5,086 nucleotides of DNA, taken from positions 1-5,086 of the forward strand of contig NZ_JADEXF010000360.1 in the NCBI RefSeq assembly GCF_015207245.1, read 5' to 3'. The DNA comes from Nostoc cf. edaphicum LEGE 07299. GTDB lineage: Bacteria; Cyanobacteriota; Cyanobacteriia; Cyanobacteriales; Nostocaceae. Position numbers and translations under genes: made by a program. The notes beneath the pieces are model-generated. The model ran no database searches. It was not told the origin of the DNA and worked only from the letters and a program-made list of their open reading frames with translations. This document shows, one piece after another, positions 1 through 4,786 of this stretch (the first letter of the stretch is position 1; each line of letters opens with the position of its first letter).

Positions 1-55
1 TATTTAAACATACCTTAATTTCTTGCTCATCAATTGTTAAATAAGCTTTAACCAT
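1..55 (-). CDS. Possible divergent gene, N-terminal fragment only
   Basis: On the minus strand an ATG at 55-53 opens a frame that stays open to the left window edge, giving MVKAYLTIDEQEIKVCLN. I do not recognise the protein and no domain can be assigned from 18 residues. The codons look ordinary for this genome. No good ribosome site is visible; the nearest purine patch is AGG, about 12 nt upstream. Its start would lie 65 bp from the pstS ATG, back to back with it. Against it: the stretch is short, and the same bases form a Pho-box-like array that would then sit inside the coding region. It may be a chance open frame. Confidence 0.3.
   Translation of the reverse strand, partial: MVKAYLTIDEQEIKVCLN
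3..54 (+). promoter_or_regulatory. Pho box array (SphR/PhoB-type operator) upstream of pstS
   Basis: Five 8-mers start at 3, 14, 25, 36 and 47, each separated by 3 bp, so the period is exactly 11 bp: TTTAAACA, CTTAATTT, GCTCATCA, GTTAAATA, TTTAACCA. Against the cyanobacterial Pho-box consensus as I know it, PyTTAAPyPy(T/A), they match at 7, 8, 5, 6 and 8 of 8 positions. The middle copy is weak. The 11-bp spacing puts every copy on the same face of the helix, as expected for PhoB-family tandem binding. The position just ahead of a phosphate-transport operon supports the call. Inference: the operon is induced by phosphate starvation. Confidence 0.7.
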
Positions 56-68
56 ACAAAATGTAGCC

Positions 69-99
69 TATTTTAAGACTGGAATTACAGCAGTAAAAT
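69..99 (+). promoter_or_regulatory. Candidate -10 elements for pstS
   Basis: Two -10-like hexamers lie between the Pho box and pstS: TATTTT at 69-74, 14 bp after the last Pho repeat and so well placed for activator-dependent transcription, and TAAAAT at 94-99, a closer match to TATAAT but 39 bp from the operator. Neither has a good -35, which is usual for activated promoters. The choice between them cannot be made from sequence alone. Confidence 0.3.
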
Positions 100-111
100 A
101 TTCCTTTAATC

Positions 112-116
112 AGAGG
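112..116 (+). promoter_or_regulatory. Ribosome binding site of pstS
   Basis: AGAGG ends 4 nt before the ATG at 121. It is a modest Shine-Dalgarno with rather short spacing, yet it is the best of the complete operon: pstC and pstA have none that can be recognised. Confidence 0.5.
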
Positions 117-120
117 TAAT

Positions 121-1164
121 ATGATTTTTTCGACCGCCAAATTGAATCGTGTCGTTGCTACTTCATTAGTGACAACTTCTATTGCAGTTAGTCCATTTTT
201 TGGTGCGATCGCACAAGCTGAAACTATAAATGGTGCAGGAGCAACTTTTCCGGCTCCGCTTTACGAACGCTATGCTCGTGAAGTGAAGAAGAAATATCCA
301 GACTTGAAAATTAACTACCAAGCAATTGGTAGTGGTGGTGGTATTCGTCAAGTCATCGCTGGAACCGTTGACTTTGGTGGTAGTGATGCTGCAATGAAAG
401 ATAATGAAATTGCTAAAGTCAAGAATGGTGCAATCTTAGTACCCACAGCAGGCGGTGCTGTTTCTGTTGTTTATAATCTTCCAGGCGTTAACGATCTCAA
501 ATTATCCCGCGCTACACTACCAGCAATTTATTCAGGTCAAATTACCAAATGGAATGACGCGAAAATTAAAGCTGATAATCCAGGCATTAATCTACCAAAT
601 CAAACAATTAAATTTGCTGTTCGTGCCGATGGTAGCGGTACAACTTTCATTTTTACGAATCACTTGAGTGCCATCAGCGGTTATTTTAAAGGCAGAGTTG
701 GAACTAACACCGCTCCAAATTGGAATCTGCCAAATGTCCTCAAAGGCAAAGGGAATCCGGGCGTAGCTGCTATAGTAGCTCGTACTCCTGGTTCTATTGG
801 TTATGTTGAATATAGCTACGCTGTCCAAAATAAGCTGAAATCAGCATTGGTACAAAATAAGAATGGAGAATTTGTTGCTCCTTCTTTAGAATCTGCAAAT
901 GCAGCTTTATCAACTGTCAATTTCCCAGACAACTACCGCGTTTTTATAGGAGATCCAGGACAAGGTTATCCAATTGTCGGTCTTACTTGGATGATCGTTT
1001 ACAAACAGTATGCTAATTCTGCTAAAGCTGATGCAATTAAGAAATGGATTAATTGGGTATTGAAAGACGGTCAACAATATAACGATGACCTTAACTACAC
1101 CAAAATTCCATCTGATGTAGCAAATCGAGTGCTTCAGACAGTGAATAGCTCTGTCAAGCCTTAA
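121..1164 (+). CDS. pstS: Periplasmic phosphate-binding protein PstS
   Basis: This is the substrate-binding subunit of the Pst ABC importer. It binds phosphate in the periplasm and hands it to PstC/PstA. Length is 347 aa, close to the E. coli protein. Residues 1-33 form a Sec signal peptide: Lys7 and Arg10, a hydrophobic core at 11-30, and a signal peptidase I site Ala31-Gln32-Ala33 before Glu34. There is no lipobox cysteine. The mature protein begins with GAGATFPAPLY (38-48). Family ligand-site motifs follow: GSGGGI at 70-75, DFGGSDAAM at 84-92, and RADGSGTTF at 168-176, whose Arg168, Asp170 and Ser172-Thr174 are expected to bind phosphate. An in-frame TAA at 94-96 makes ATG 121 the most upstream ATG start. 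It is the first gene of the operon, with a Pho-box array upstream. It could be called SphX, a cyanobacterial paralogue, but position and motifs favour PstS. Confidence 0.95.
   Translation: MIFSTAKLNRVVATSLVTTSIAVSPFFGAIAQAETINGAGATFPAPLYERYAREVKKKYPDLKINYQAIGSGGGIRQVIAGTVDFGGSDAAMKDNEIAKVKNGAILVPTAGGAVSVVYNLPGVNDLKLSRATLPAIYSGQITKWNDAKIKADNPGINLPNQTIKFAVRADGSGTTFIFTNHLSAISGYFKGRVGTNTAPNWNLPNVLKGKGNPGVAAIVARTPGSIGYVEYSYAVQNKLKSALVQNKNGEFVAPSLESANAALSTVNFPDNYRVFIGDPGQGYPIVGLTWMIVYKQYANSAKADAIKKWINWVLKDGQQYNDDLNYTKIPSDVANRVLQTVNSSVKP
205..212. repeat. HIP1 octamer GCGATCGC
   Basis: A perfect copy of the highly iterated palindrome of cyanobacterial genomes. Here it encodes Ala29-Ile30-Ala31, next to the PstS signal peptidase site. 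Confidence 0.9.
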
Positions 1165-1176
1165 TTTGCAATTTTT

Positions 1177-1198
1177 AGGACTTACTCACAAGAGTCCT
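1177..1198 (+). other. Short hairpin after pstS
   Basis: AGGACT (1177-1182) can pair with AGTCCT (1193-1198) around a 10-nt loop, 12 nt after the pstS stop. An alternative inner pairing of ACTC with GAGT competes with it. There is no T-tract. It may be a small accessory stem to the larger hairpin downstream, or chance. Confidence 0.3.
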
Positions 1199-1205
1199 CC
1201 AATTA

Positions 1206-1244
1206 CCTTAAAAAGAGGGGTATTTAAAAGCCCCCTTTTTAAGG
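1206..1244 (+). terminator. Strong bulged hairpin in the pstS-pstC gap, likely attenuator or mRNA stabiliser
   Basis: CCTTAAAAAG (1206-1215) pairs fully with CTTTTTAAGG (1235-1244), and GGGG (1217-1220) pairs with CCCC (1231-1234). A1216 is bulged out and the loop is 10 nt. The 14-bp stem is the strongest fold in the window. No clean T-run follows directly; only loosely T-rich DNA comes after it. It is therefore more likely a partial terminator or a 3' stabiliser that keeps pstS transcript above pstCAB than a full stop. That role is known for hairpins behind binding-protein genes in other transport operons; here it is inferred. Confidence 0.6.
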
Positions 1245-1284
1245 CTAGAAGGATTATTTTATTACTTTTAATCCTTAATAGACT

Positions 1285-1297
1285 GAGTTAATAACTC
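1285..1297. repeat. Interrupted palindrome GAGTTAATAACTC
   Basis: GAGTTA and TAACTC form an inverted repeat around one base, 38 bp ahead of pstC. Its size and symmetry would suit a small dimeric DNA-binding protein, but no regulator can be named and it may be chance in AT-rich DNA. Confidence 0.25.
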
Positions 1298-1308
1298 GCT
1301 CTACTAGT

Positions 1309-1327
1309 AAGAAAAATCTATTTTCTT
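1309..1327 (+). other. Hairpin next to the pstC start
   Basis: AAGAAAA (1309-1315) can pair with TTTTCTT (1321-1327) around a 5-nt loop. The fold ends 8 nt before the pstC ATG, where a Shine-Dalgarno would be expected, and none is present. The pairing is mostly A-T and weak. Confidence 0.3.
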
Positions 1328-1335
1328 GATTTGTA

Positions 1336-2310
1336 ATGGCAAATTTATCAGATGATTCAAATCTAGGCGATGAAAATTTCAATCTAACTACTACCAGCGG
1401 CACAAATTTCTGGTTTGACCAAGGTTTTACACGGCTAGTATACTTTTTTGCTGTGATTACCGTTGCAGTACTATTTTTGATGAGTTGGGTAATTTTACAC
1501 GAAGCTCTACCAGCCATCAAGCAGTTTGGAATGGGGTTTTTGTGGGGACAAGATTGGGATACAGGTAATCAGATTTTTGGTGCATTACCTTATATTTATG
1601 GAACTTTGGTCAGTAGTGCGATCGCTATTTTATTTGCTGTTCCAGTGGGAATAGCAGTAGCCTTAGTCACAAGTGAAAATTTCTTACCTTCATCGCTGCG
1701 AATCACCCTAGCATTTGTTGTTGAATTAATTGCTGCAATTCCCAGTGTAATTATTGGTTTGTGGGCGATTTTTGTCTTTATTCCTGTTTTAGAACCTCTA
1801 CAAAAGTGGTTAGCCAGTACTTTTAAATGGATACCATTATTTAATACAGAAGATCCTTCTGGGACTAATATGCTGACTGCTGGGGTTATTCTCGCCATAA
1901 TGATTTTGCCCACAATGGCAGCAATTAGTCGTGATGTCTTAATGGCTATCCCTAAAGAATTGCGTAGTGCATCTATGGCTTTGGGTGGCACTCGTTGGGA
2001 AACAATTTTTCGAGTCTTGCTACCATCTGGATTTTCTGGAATAGTAAGTGCAGCAATGCTTGCTTTAGGACGGGCTTTGGGTGAAACAATGGCCGTTACT
2101 ATGGTGATTGGTAACTCTGCTCAAATCCGTGCTTCTTTACTCGATCCAGCTTATACAATTCCCTCTGTATTAGCTAATGAATTTGCCGAAGCTGAACCGG
2201 GTTTGCATATAGGTGCTTTAAGCTATTTAGCATTAATTTTATTTGGGTTGACTTTAACTGTAAATATTGGCGCTGTACTATTGGTGAAGTGGGTTGGCAG
2301 GAAAAATTAA
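1336..2310 (+). CDS. pstC: Phosphate ABC transporter permease PstC
   Basis: One of the two inner-membrane channel subunits of the Pst importer; it pairs with PstA. Length is 324 aa. A polar N-terminal tail (1-30) precedes about six hydrophobic segments, near 34-54, 87-112, 123-150, 179-198, 232-258 and 295-319. The cytoplasmic EAA loop that contacts the ATPase is clear at about 207-230, with the core LGGTRWETIFRVLLP. GRALGETMAV (245-254) carries the Arg246 and Glu250 expected in PstC; the matching Arg and Glu in E. coli PstC have been linked to transport. The ATG at 1336 is firm because an in-frame TGA at 1327-1329 lies three codons upstream and no other start lies between. No Shine-Dalgarno is visible. 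It follows pstS by 171 bp and precedes pstA by 77 bp, in one probable operon. Confidence 0.96.
   Translation: MANLSDDSNLGDENFNLTTTSGTNFWFDQGFTRLVYFFAVITVAVLFLMSWVILHEALPAIKQFGMGFLWGQDWDTGNQIFGALPYIYGTLVSSAIAILFAVPVGIAVALVTSENFLPSSLRITLAFVVELIAAIPSVIIGLWAIFVFIPVLEPLQKWLASTFKWIPLFNTEDPSGTNMLTAGVILAIMILPTMAAISRDVLMAIPKELRSASMALGGTRWETIFRVLLPSGFSGIVSAAMLALGRALGETMAVTMVIGNSAQIRASLLDPAYTIPSVLANEFAEAEPGLHIGALSYLALILFGLTLTVNIGAVLLVKWVGRKN
1618..1625. repeat. HIP1 octamer GCGATCGC
   Basis: Perfect copy inside pstC, encoding Ala95-Ile96-Ala97 in the second membrane segment. Confidence 0.9.
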
Positions 2311-2387
2311 TAACACTATATCGCTTTTAAAATTCTATAAATATCTCAGCGTAAAAAGACAATTATCAATAAAAATTTTTCAAACTT

Positions 2388-3269
2388 ATGAGTGGTTATA
2401 TTCAGTTAGAAAAAGATGAATCTTTGGCGGCAGAATTATGCAGTCCTCTGCCAAAAAAGCGGGTAATATTTACATACGCAATGAATGCGATCGCTTTTGG
2501 TCTTACAGGTCTAGTACTCATTCCTTTATTATCAATTTTGTGGGAAATTTTCATCCGGGGAATATCTGGACTCAAACCAGAAATGTTTGTCAAAGCAGTT
2601 ATTGATAATGGCTTTGGCAATGCCATCTTGGGAACCATAATCATGGTGGTAATTGGTGCTATTTTCAGCGTTCCCACGGGGATTATGACAGGAATTTTCT
2701 TAGCAGAATTTAATCAAACTAATCCAGTTGCTAGTATCGTTCGTTTTGTTACTAGTATTCTTACAGGCGTGCCCTCAATTGTTGTCGGCGTGTTTGCTTA
2801 TGGTGTAATAGTTTTGGTAACTAAAGGATTTAGTGCGATCGCAGGTGGTTTTGCTTTAGCCGTAATTATGCTACCTGTAATTATATTGACAACAGAAGAA
2901 TCCTTAAAGCTGATTCCCACATCTCAACGCCTCGCCTCTGCTGCTTTAGGCGGAACTCGCTTCCAAACTACTTTTCGCATTGTTGTAACTACTGCAATCC
3001 CCGGAATTACTACAGGTATTTTATTAGCTGTAGCTCGTGCGGCTGGTGAAACAGCACCCTTAATTTTTACTGCTTTGTTTAGTCTAGATTGGTCAGAAGG
3101 ATTGTTAAGTCCTACAGCTTCTTTACCAGTATTGATTTTTAACCTCTACAACGACCCTGACCCACAAAAAAGTCAATTGGTCTGGACTACTTCTATAGTT
3201 CTACTCGGCTTAATTTTATGCGTCAGTATTCTCTCTCGCTTAGTTATTAGGCAGAGAAAAATAAATTGA
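2388..3269 (+). CDS. pstA: Phosphate ABC transporter permease PstA
   Basis: Second channel subunit of the Pst importer, forming the transmembrane path with PstC. Length is 293 aa, normal for the family. After a polar N-terminus there are about six hydrophobic segments, near 27-55, 78-106, 116-145, 149-168, 204-230 and 266-287. The EAA loop lies at about 171-207, with LASAALGGTRFQTTFRIV as its core, and closely resembles that of PstC. ARAAGETAPL (216-225) is the PstA-typical form of the conserved Arg/Glu motif and separates it from PstC. ATG 2388 is the first start after the in-frame TAA at 2370-2372. No Shine-Dalgarno is visible. The 77-bp gap before it holds no hairpin of note, which supports co-transcription with pstC. 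Confidence 0.96.
   Translation: MSGYIQLEKDESLAAELCSPLPKKRVIFTYAMNAIAFGLTGLVLIPLLSILWEIFIRGISGLKPEMFVKAVIDNGFGNAILGTIIMVVIGAIFSVPTGIMTGIFLAEFNQTNPVASIVRFVTSILTGVPSIVVGVFAYGVIVLVTKGFSAIAGGFALAVIMLPVIILTTEESLKLIPTSQRLASAALGGTRFQTTFRIVVTTAIPGITTGILLAVARAAGETAPLIFTALFSLDWSEGLLSPTASLPVLIFNLYNDPDPQKSQLVWTTSIVLLGLILCVSILSRLVIRQRKIN
2487..2494. repeat. HIP1 octamer GCGATCGC
   Basis: Perfect copy inside pstA, encoding Ala34-Ile35-Ala36 in the first membrane segment. Confidence 0.9.
2835..2842. repeat. HIP1 octamer GCGATCGC
   Basis: Perfect copy inside pstA, encoding Ala150-Ile151-Ala152 at the start of the fourth membrane segment. Confidence 0.9.
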
Positions 3270-3283
3270 AGAATAATTCATAC

Positions 3284-3313
3284 TGAATTCTGAATCCTGA
3301 CTCCTGAATTCTG
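3284..3313. repeat. Degenerate heptamer tandem repeat in the pstA-pstB gap
   Basis: Four consecutive heptamers start at 3284, 3291, 3298 and 3305: TGAATTC, TGAATCC, TGACTCC, TGAATTC, followed by a further TG. Short tandem heptamers (STRR-type) are known from heterocyst-forming cyanobacteria, and repeats of this look are familiar in Nostoc intergenic DNA. This gives independent support for the taxon. The array begins 15 bp after the pstA stop and ends 35 bp before pstB1, so copy-number change here would alter the leader without touching either gene. Confidence 0.75.
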
Positions 3314-3329
3314 TTTTTATAAATTTTTA

Positions 3330-3348
3330 TTTCACACCTTGGGCAAGT
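3330..3348 (+). promoter_or_regulatory. Leader of pstB1 shared with pstB2
   Basis: TTTCACAC at 3330-3337 lies 11 nt before the ATG. The same octamer at 4768-4775 also lies 11 nt before the pstB2 ATG. A looser T-rich match extends about 9 nt further upstream in both. It may be the remnant of the duplicated unit or a translation-initiation signal. No proper Shine-Dalgarno is present (GGGCAAGT only). Confidence 0.45.
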
Positions 3349-4128
3349 ATGAGTAACCTAATTCCAGCTATCAAAGTTAAAAATATCAGCTTTTACTATG
3401 GGACAACAAAAGCCATTGAAAAGGTGTCGATAGATATTTATCAGAACCAAATAACCGCAATTATTGGCCCTAGTGGTTGTGGTAAATCTACCTTTATCAA
3501 AATTCTTAATCGCATAAGCGAATTAGAAGGCCCTGTAAAAGTTGAAGGAGATGTAGAATTTTTTGGTCAGAATATTTACGATCGTCGTGTCAACATCAAT
3601 CGATTACGCCGCCAAATTGGTATGGTGTTTCAAAAACCAAATCCTTTTGGGATAAGCATTTACGAAAATGTTGCTTACGGGATGAGAATAGCAGGTAGGT
3701 ATTCAAAATTAGAATTAGATGAAATTGTTGAATCTGCTCTAAAAAGTGCTGCTCTTTGGGATGAAGTCAAAGATAAGCTCGATAAATCAGCTTTAGGGCT
3801 TTCTGGTGGTCAGCAACAAAGATTATGTATTGCCCGTGCCTTAGCAGTCAAGCCGAAAGTTCTGCTAATGGATGAACCTTGCTCGGCTCTTGACCCCATC
3901 GCCACCATGAAAGTTGAGGAACTACTTCACAGTTTACAGTCTGAGTTGACAATTGCGATCGTTACTCATAATATGCAGCAAGCCGCTCGCGTCTCTGATT
4001 TTACGGCTTTCTTTAGTACCGATGAAAGTCGGATTGGTCAAATGGTTGAATTTGGCGCTACAGAGCAAATCTTTAACAACCCATTAGACCCCCGCACCCG
4101 CGACTACATTTCAGGGCGTTTCGGTTAA
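3349..4128 (+). CDS. pstB: Phosphate ABC transporter ATPase PstB (copy 1)
   Basis: Cytoplasmic ATPase that dimerises under PstC/PstA and drives phosphate import. Length is 259 aa, normal for PstB. All nucleotide-binding motifs are present in order: aromatic A-loop at Tyr16-Tyr17, Walker [10 protein letters not shown] (40-48), Q-loop MVFQKPNPF with Gln95, signature LSGGQQQR (151-158), Walker B VLLMDE (171-176) with catalytic Glu176, D-loop SALD (179-182) and switch His207 in IVTHN. The C-terminus [18 protein letters not shown] is PstB-like. The family-typical KPNPF after the Q-loop supports phosphate specificity. ATG 3349 agrees with the family N-terminus and with the parallel start of the second copy. 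It lies 79 bp after pstA. It is expected to be fully active, in contrast to copy 2. Confidence 0.97.
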   Translation: MSNLIPAIKVKNISFYYGTTKAIEKVSIDIYQNQITAIIGPSGCGKSTFIKILNRISELEGPVKVEGDVEFFGQNIYDRRVNINRLRRQIGMVFQKPNPFGISIYENVAYGMRIAGRYSKLELDEIVESALKSAALWDEVKDKLDKSALGLSGGQQQRLCIARALAVKPKVLLMDEPCSALDPIATMKVEELLHSLQSELTIAIVTHNMQQAARVSDFTAFFSTDESRIGQMVEFGATEQIFNNPLDPRTRDYISGRFG

Positions 4129-4157
4129 GATACTTTCAAGCGTGACTTATTGATTTT

Positions 4158-4184
4158 TATCGATCTAGCTTGCACTAGAAGATA
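4158..4184 (+). other. Interrupted stem after pstB1
   Basis: TCTAG (4164-4168) pairs with CTAGA (4175-4179) around a 6-nt loop, and TATC (4158-4161) with GATA (4181-4184) outside a small internal loop. It starts 30 bp after the pstB1 stop and has no following T-run, so a terminator role is doubtful. Confidence 0.25.
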
Positions 4185-4212
4185 CTCATAAAATGTAGTT
4201 TAAAAAAGTTAC

Positions 4213-4236
4213 TAATTTATTTTTATAAATAAATTA
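4213..4236. repeat. Perfect A/T-only palindrome
   Basis: TAATTTATTT (4213-4222) is the exact inverse complement of AAATAAATTA (4227-4236), with a 4-nt spacer. It directly abuts the GC-bearing hairpin that starts at 4237. Thermally weak as RNA, it could act as a DNA protein-binding or melting site. Confidence 0.5.
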
Positions 4237-4259
4237 ACTCCTCACTACCTATGAGGAGT
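4237..4259 (+). terminator. Candidate terminator-type hairpin downstream of pstB1
   Basis: ACTCCTCA (4237-4244) pairs perfectly with TGAGGAGT (4252-4259) around a 7-nt loop, 108 bp after the pstB1 stop. The next bases are A/T-rich but not a T-run; TTTTTATTT appears only some 15 nt later. It could end the pstSCAB transcript or be an RNA-processing site. The right arm contains GAGGAG, a strong Shine-Dalgarno-like string that would be hidden by pairing, but no start codon opens a long frame behind it. Confidence 0.4.
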
Positions 4260-4385
4260 ATATAATATTCAGATTTTTATTTCTACGTAGCTATTTTAAA
4301 TCGAACCATACCTAATCCTTGTTCATCAGAAAAGATAGTATATCAGTAAACCACAAACTTTTAAAAGCCAACGTAAAAACAAGGG

Positions 4386-4522
4386 TTTCAGCCATTGTTA
4401 ATCAGGAGTATTGACCATTGGTTTTAGAGGGATCTTAGAGCGATCGCTTGAAGATGACTAGGGTGATCGTCTGAAATGCTCAACAAAACGCTGTTTTGTG
4501 ATATCCCTGGTTTTGGCTGAAA
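4386..4522. ncRNA. Nested inverted repeats: candidate structured RNA or small fold-back element
   Basis: Outer arms TTTCAGCCA (4386-4394) and TGGCTGAAA (4514-4522) are perfect 9-bp inverse complements. Inside them AGGGAT (4428-4433) can pair with ATCCCT (4503-4508). Within that lie a perfect hairpin ACAAAACGCTGTTTTGT (4483-4499) and a stem over the HIP1 palindrome at 4439-4448. A further stem, GTTAAT/ATTGAC (4397-4402 and 4410-4415, one G-U pair), presents AGGAG in its loop. The pairs are mutually compatible and give a closed, branched fold of about 137 nt. What it does is unknown. It could be an sRNA, a pstB2 leader element, a MITE-like relic, or coincidence; no target-site duplication is seen. 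Confidence 0.3.
4440..4447. repeat. HIP1 octamer GCGATCGC (intergenic)
   Basis: The only perfect copy outside a gene in this window. It is followed 23 bp on by a 10-of-13 imperfect direct repeat of 4440-4452 at 4463-4475, in which the octamer has decayed to GTGATCGT. Confidence 0.9.
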
Positions 4523-4767
4523 TGTTTGCTTGGTAAAGCTTCTAAAAAACTTTTTGGTTTACTGTATATAGTTAAGGTGTGAAAAATGGGTATAAAAAGT
4601 CTGTAAAAGATAAATTTTCGAGCATAACTTTAATACAAGTATCGACTAACAGTTTATCTGCTGTATAGCTACTGCATGGCTACGTAATTTCCATGAATAT
4701 CTTCTTTTGGGGGTAACATAGTGAAACAGCGGCGCTAATTTGTACTACTTTACCTAGTCAAGTTTTG

Positions 4768-4786
4768 TTTCACACGTTTTAGGAAT
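4768..4786 (+). promoter_or_regulatory. Leader and ribosome site of pstB2
   Basis: TTTCACAC (4768-4775) is 11 nt before the ATG, exactly as in copy 1. AGGA at 4781-4784 is a possible Shine-Dalgarno but ends only 2 nt before the ATG, which is too close for normal use. Confidence 0.4.

Larger units (their letters stand above)
4129..4786. other. 658-bp gap between the two pstB genes, no convincing gene
   Basis: All frames are broken by frequent stops. The best small frames are a 19-codon minus-strand stretch ending in TAG at 4289-4287 and a 16-codon plus-strand frame from TTG 4411; neither has a credible start signal. The region holds an interrupted stem after pstB1, two abutting hairpins (4213-4259), a nested inverted-repeat region (4386-4522), a HIP1 site and the pstB2 leader. 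No Pho-box array with 11-bp phasing was found. A weak promoter-like pair, TCGACT with TATAGC about 16 bp downstream, occurs near 4643-4670, but support is poor. The gap is far longer than the 77-171 bp gaps elsewhere in the cluster, so pstB2 may be transcribed separately. Confidence 0.6.

Noticed and set aside
592..828. 78-codon minus-strand frame within pstS
   Set aside because: Antisense to conserved phosphate-site motifs of PstS, with no start signal or family resemblance. The other minus-strand frames at 166-351, 1275-1520 and 2402-2677, and the plus-strand frame at 455-667, were dropped on similar grounds.
1267..1294. Second Pho box before pstC (TTTAATCC, CTTAATAG, GTTAATAA)
   Set aside because: The TTAA units are not phased at 11 bp and two of them overlap; likely AT-rich chance.
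1596..1991. 131-codon open frame on the minus strand within pstC
   Set aside because: It lies wholly inside a clear membrane-protein gene, shows no recognisable motif and is a shadow of pstC codon bias.
3284..3313. CRISPR array
   Set aside because: The units are contiguous heptamers with no spacers and no cas genes nearby.
4287..4346. 19-codon minus-strand fragment ending in TAG, as a relic gene
   Set aside because: Preceded by an in-frame stop, too short to identify, and expected by chance in this much DNA.
4411..4461. TTG-initiated 16-codon frame behind AGGAG
   Set aside because: AGGAG is almost in contact with the TTG, the frame ends quickly and the AGGAG lies in a possible hairpin loop.
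4386..4522. MITE or other transposable element bounded by the 9-bp inverted repeats
   Set aside because: No target-site duplication and no recognisable terminal sequence; kept only as a candidate fold.
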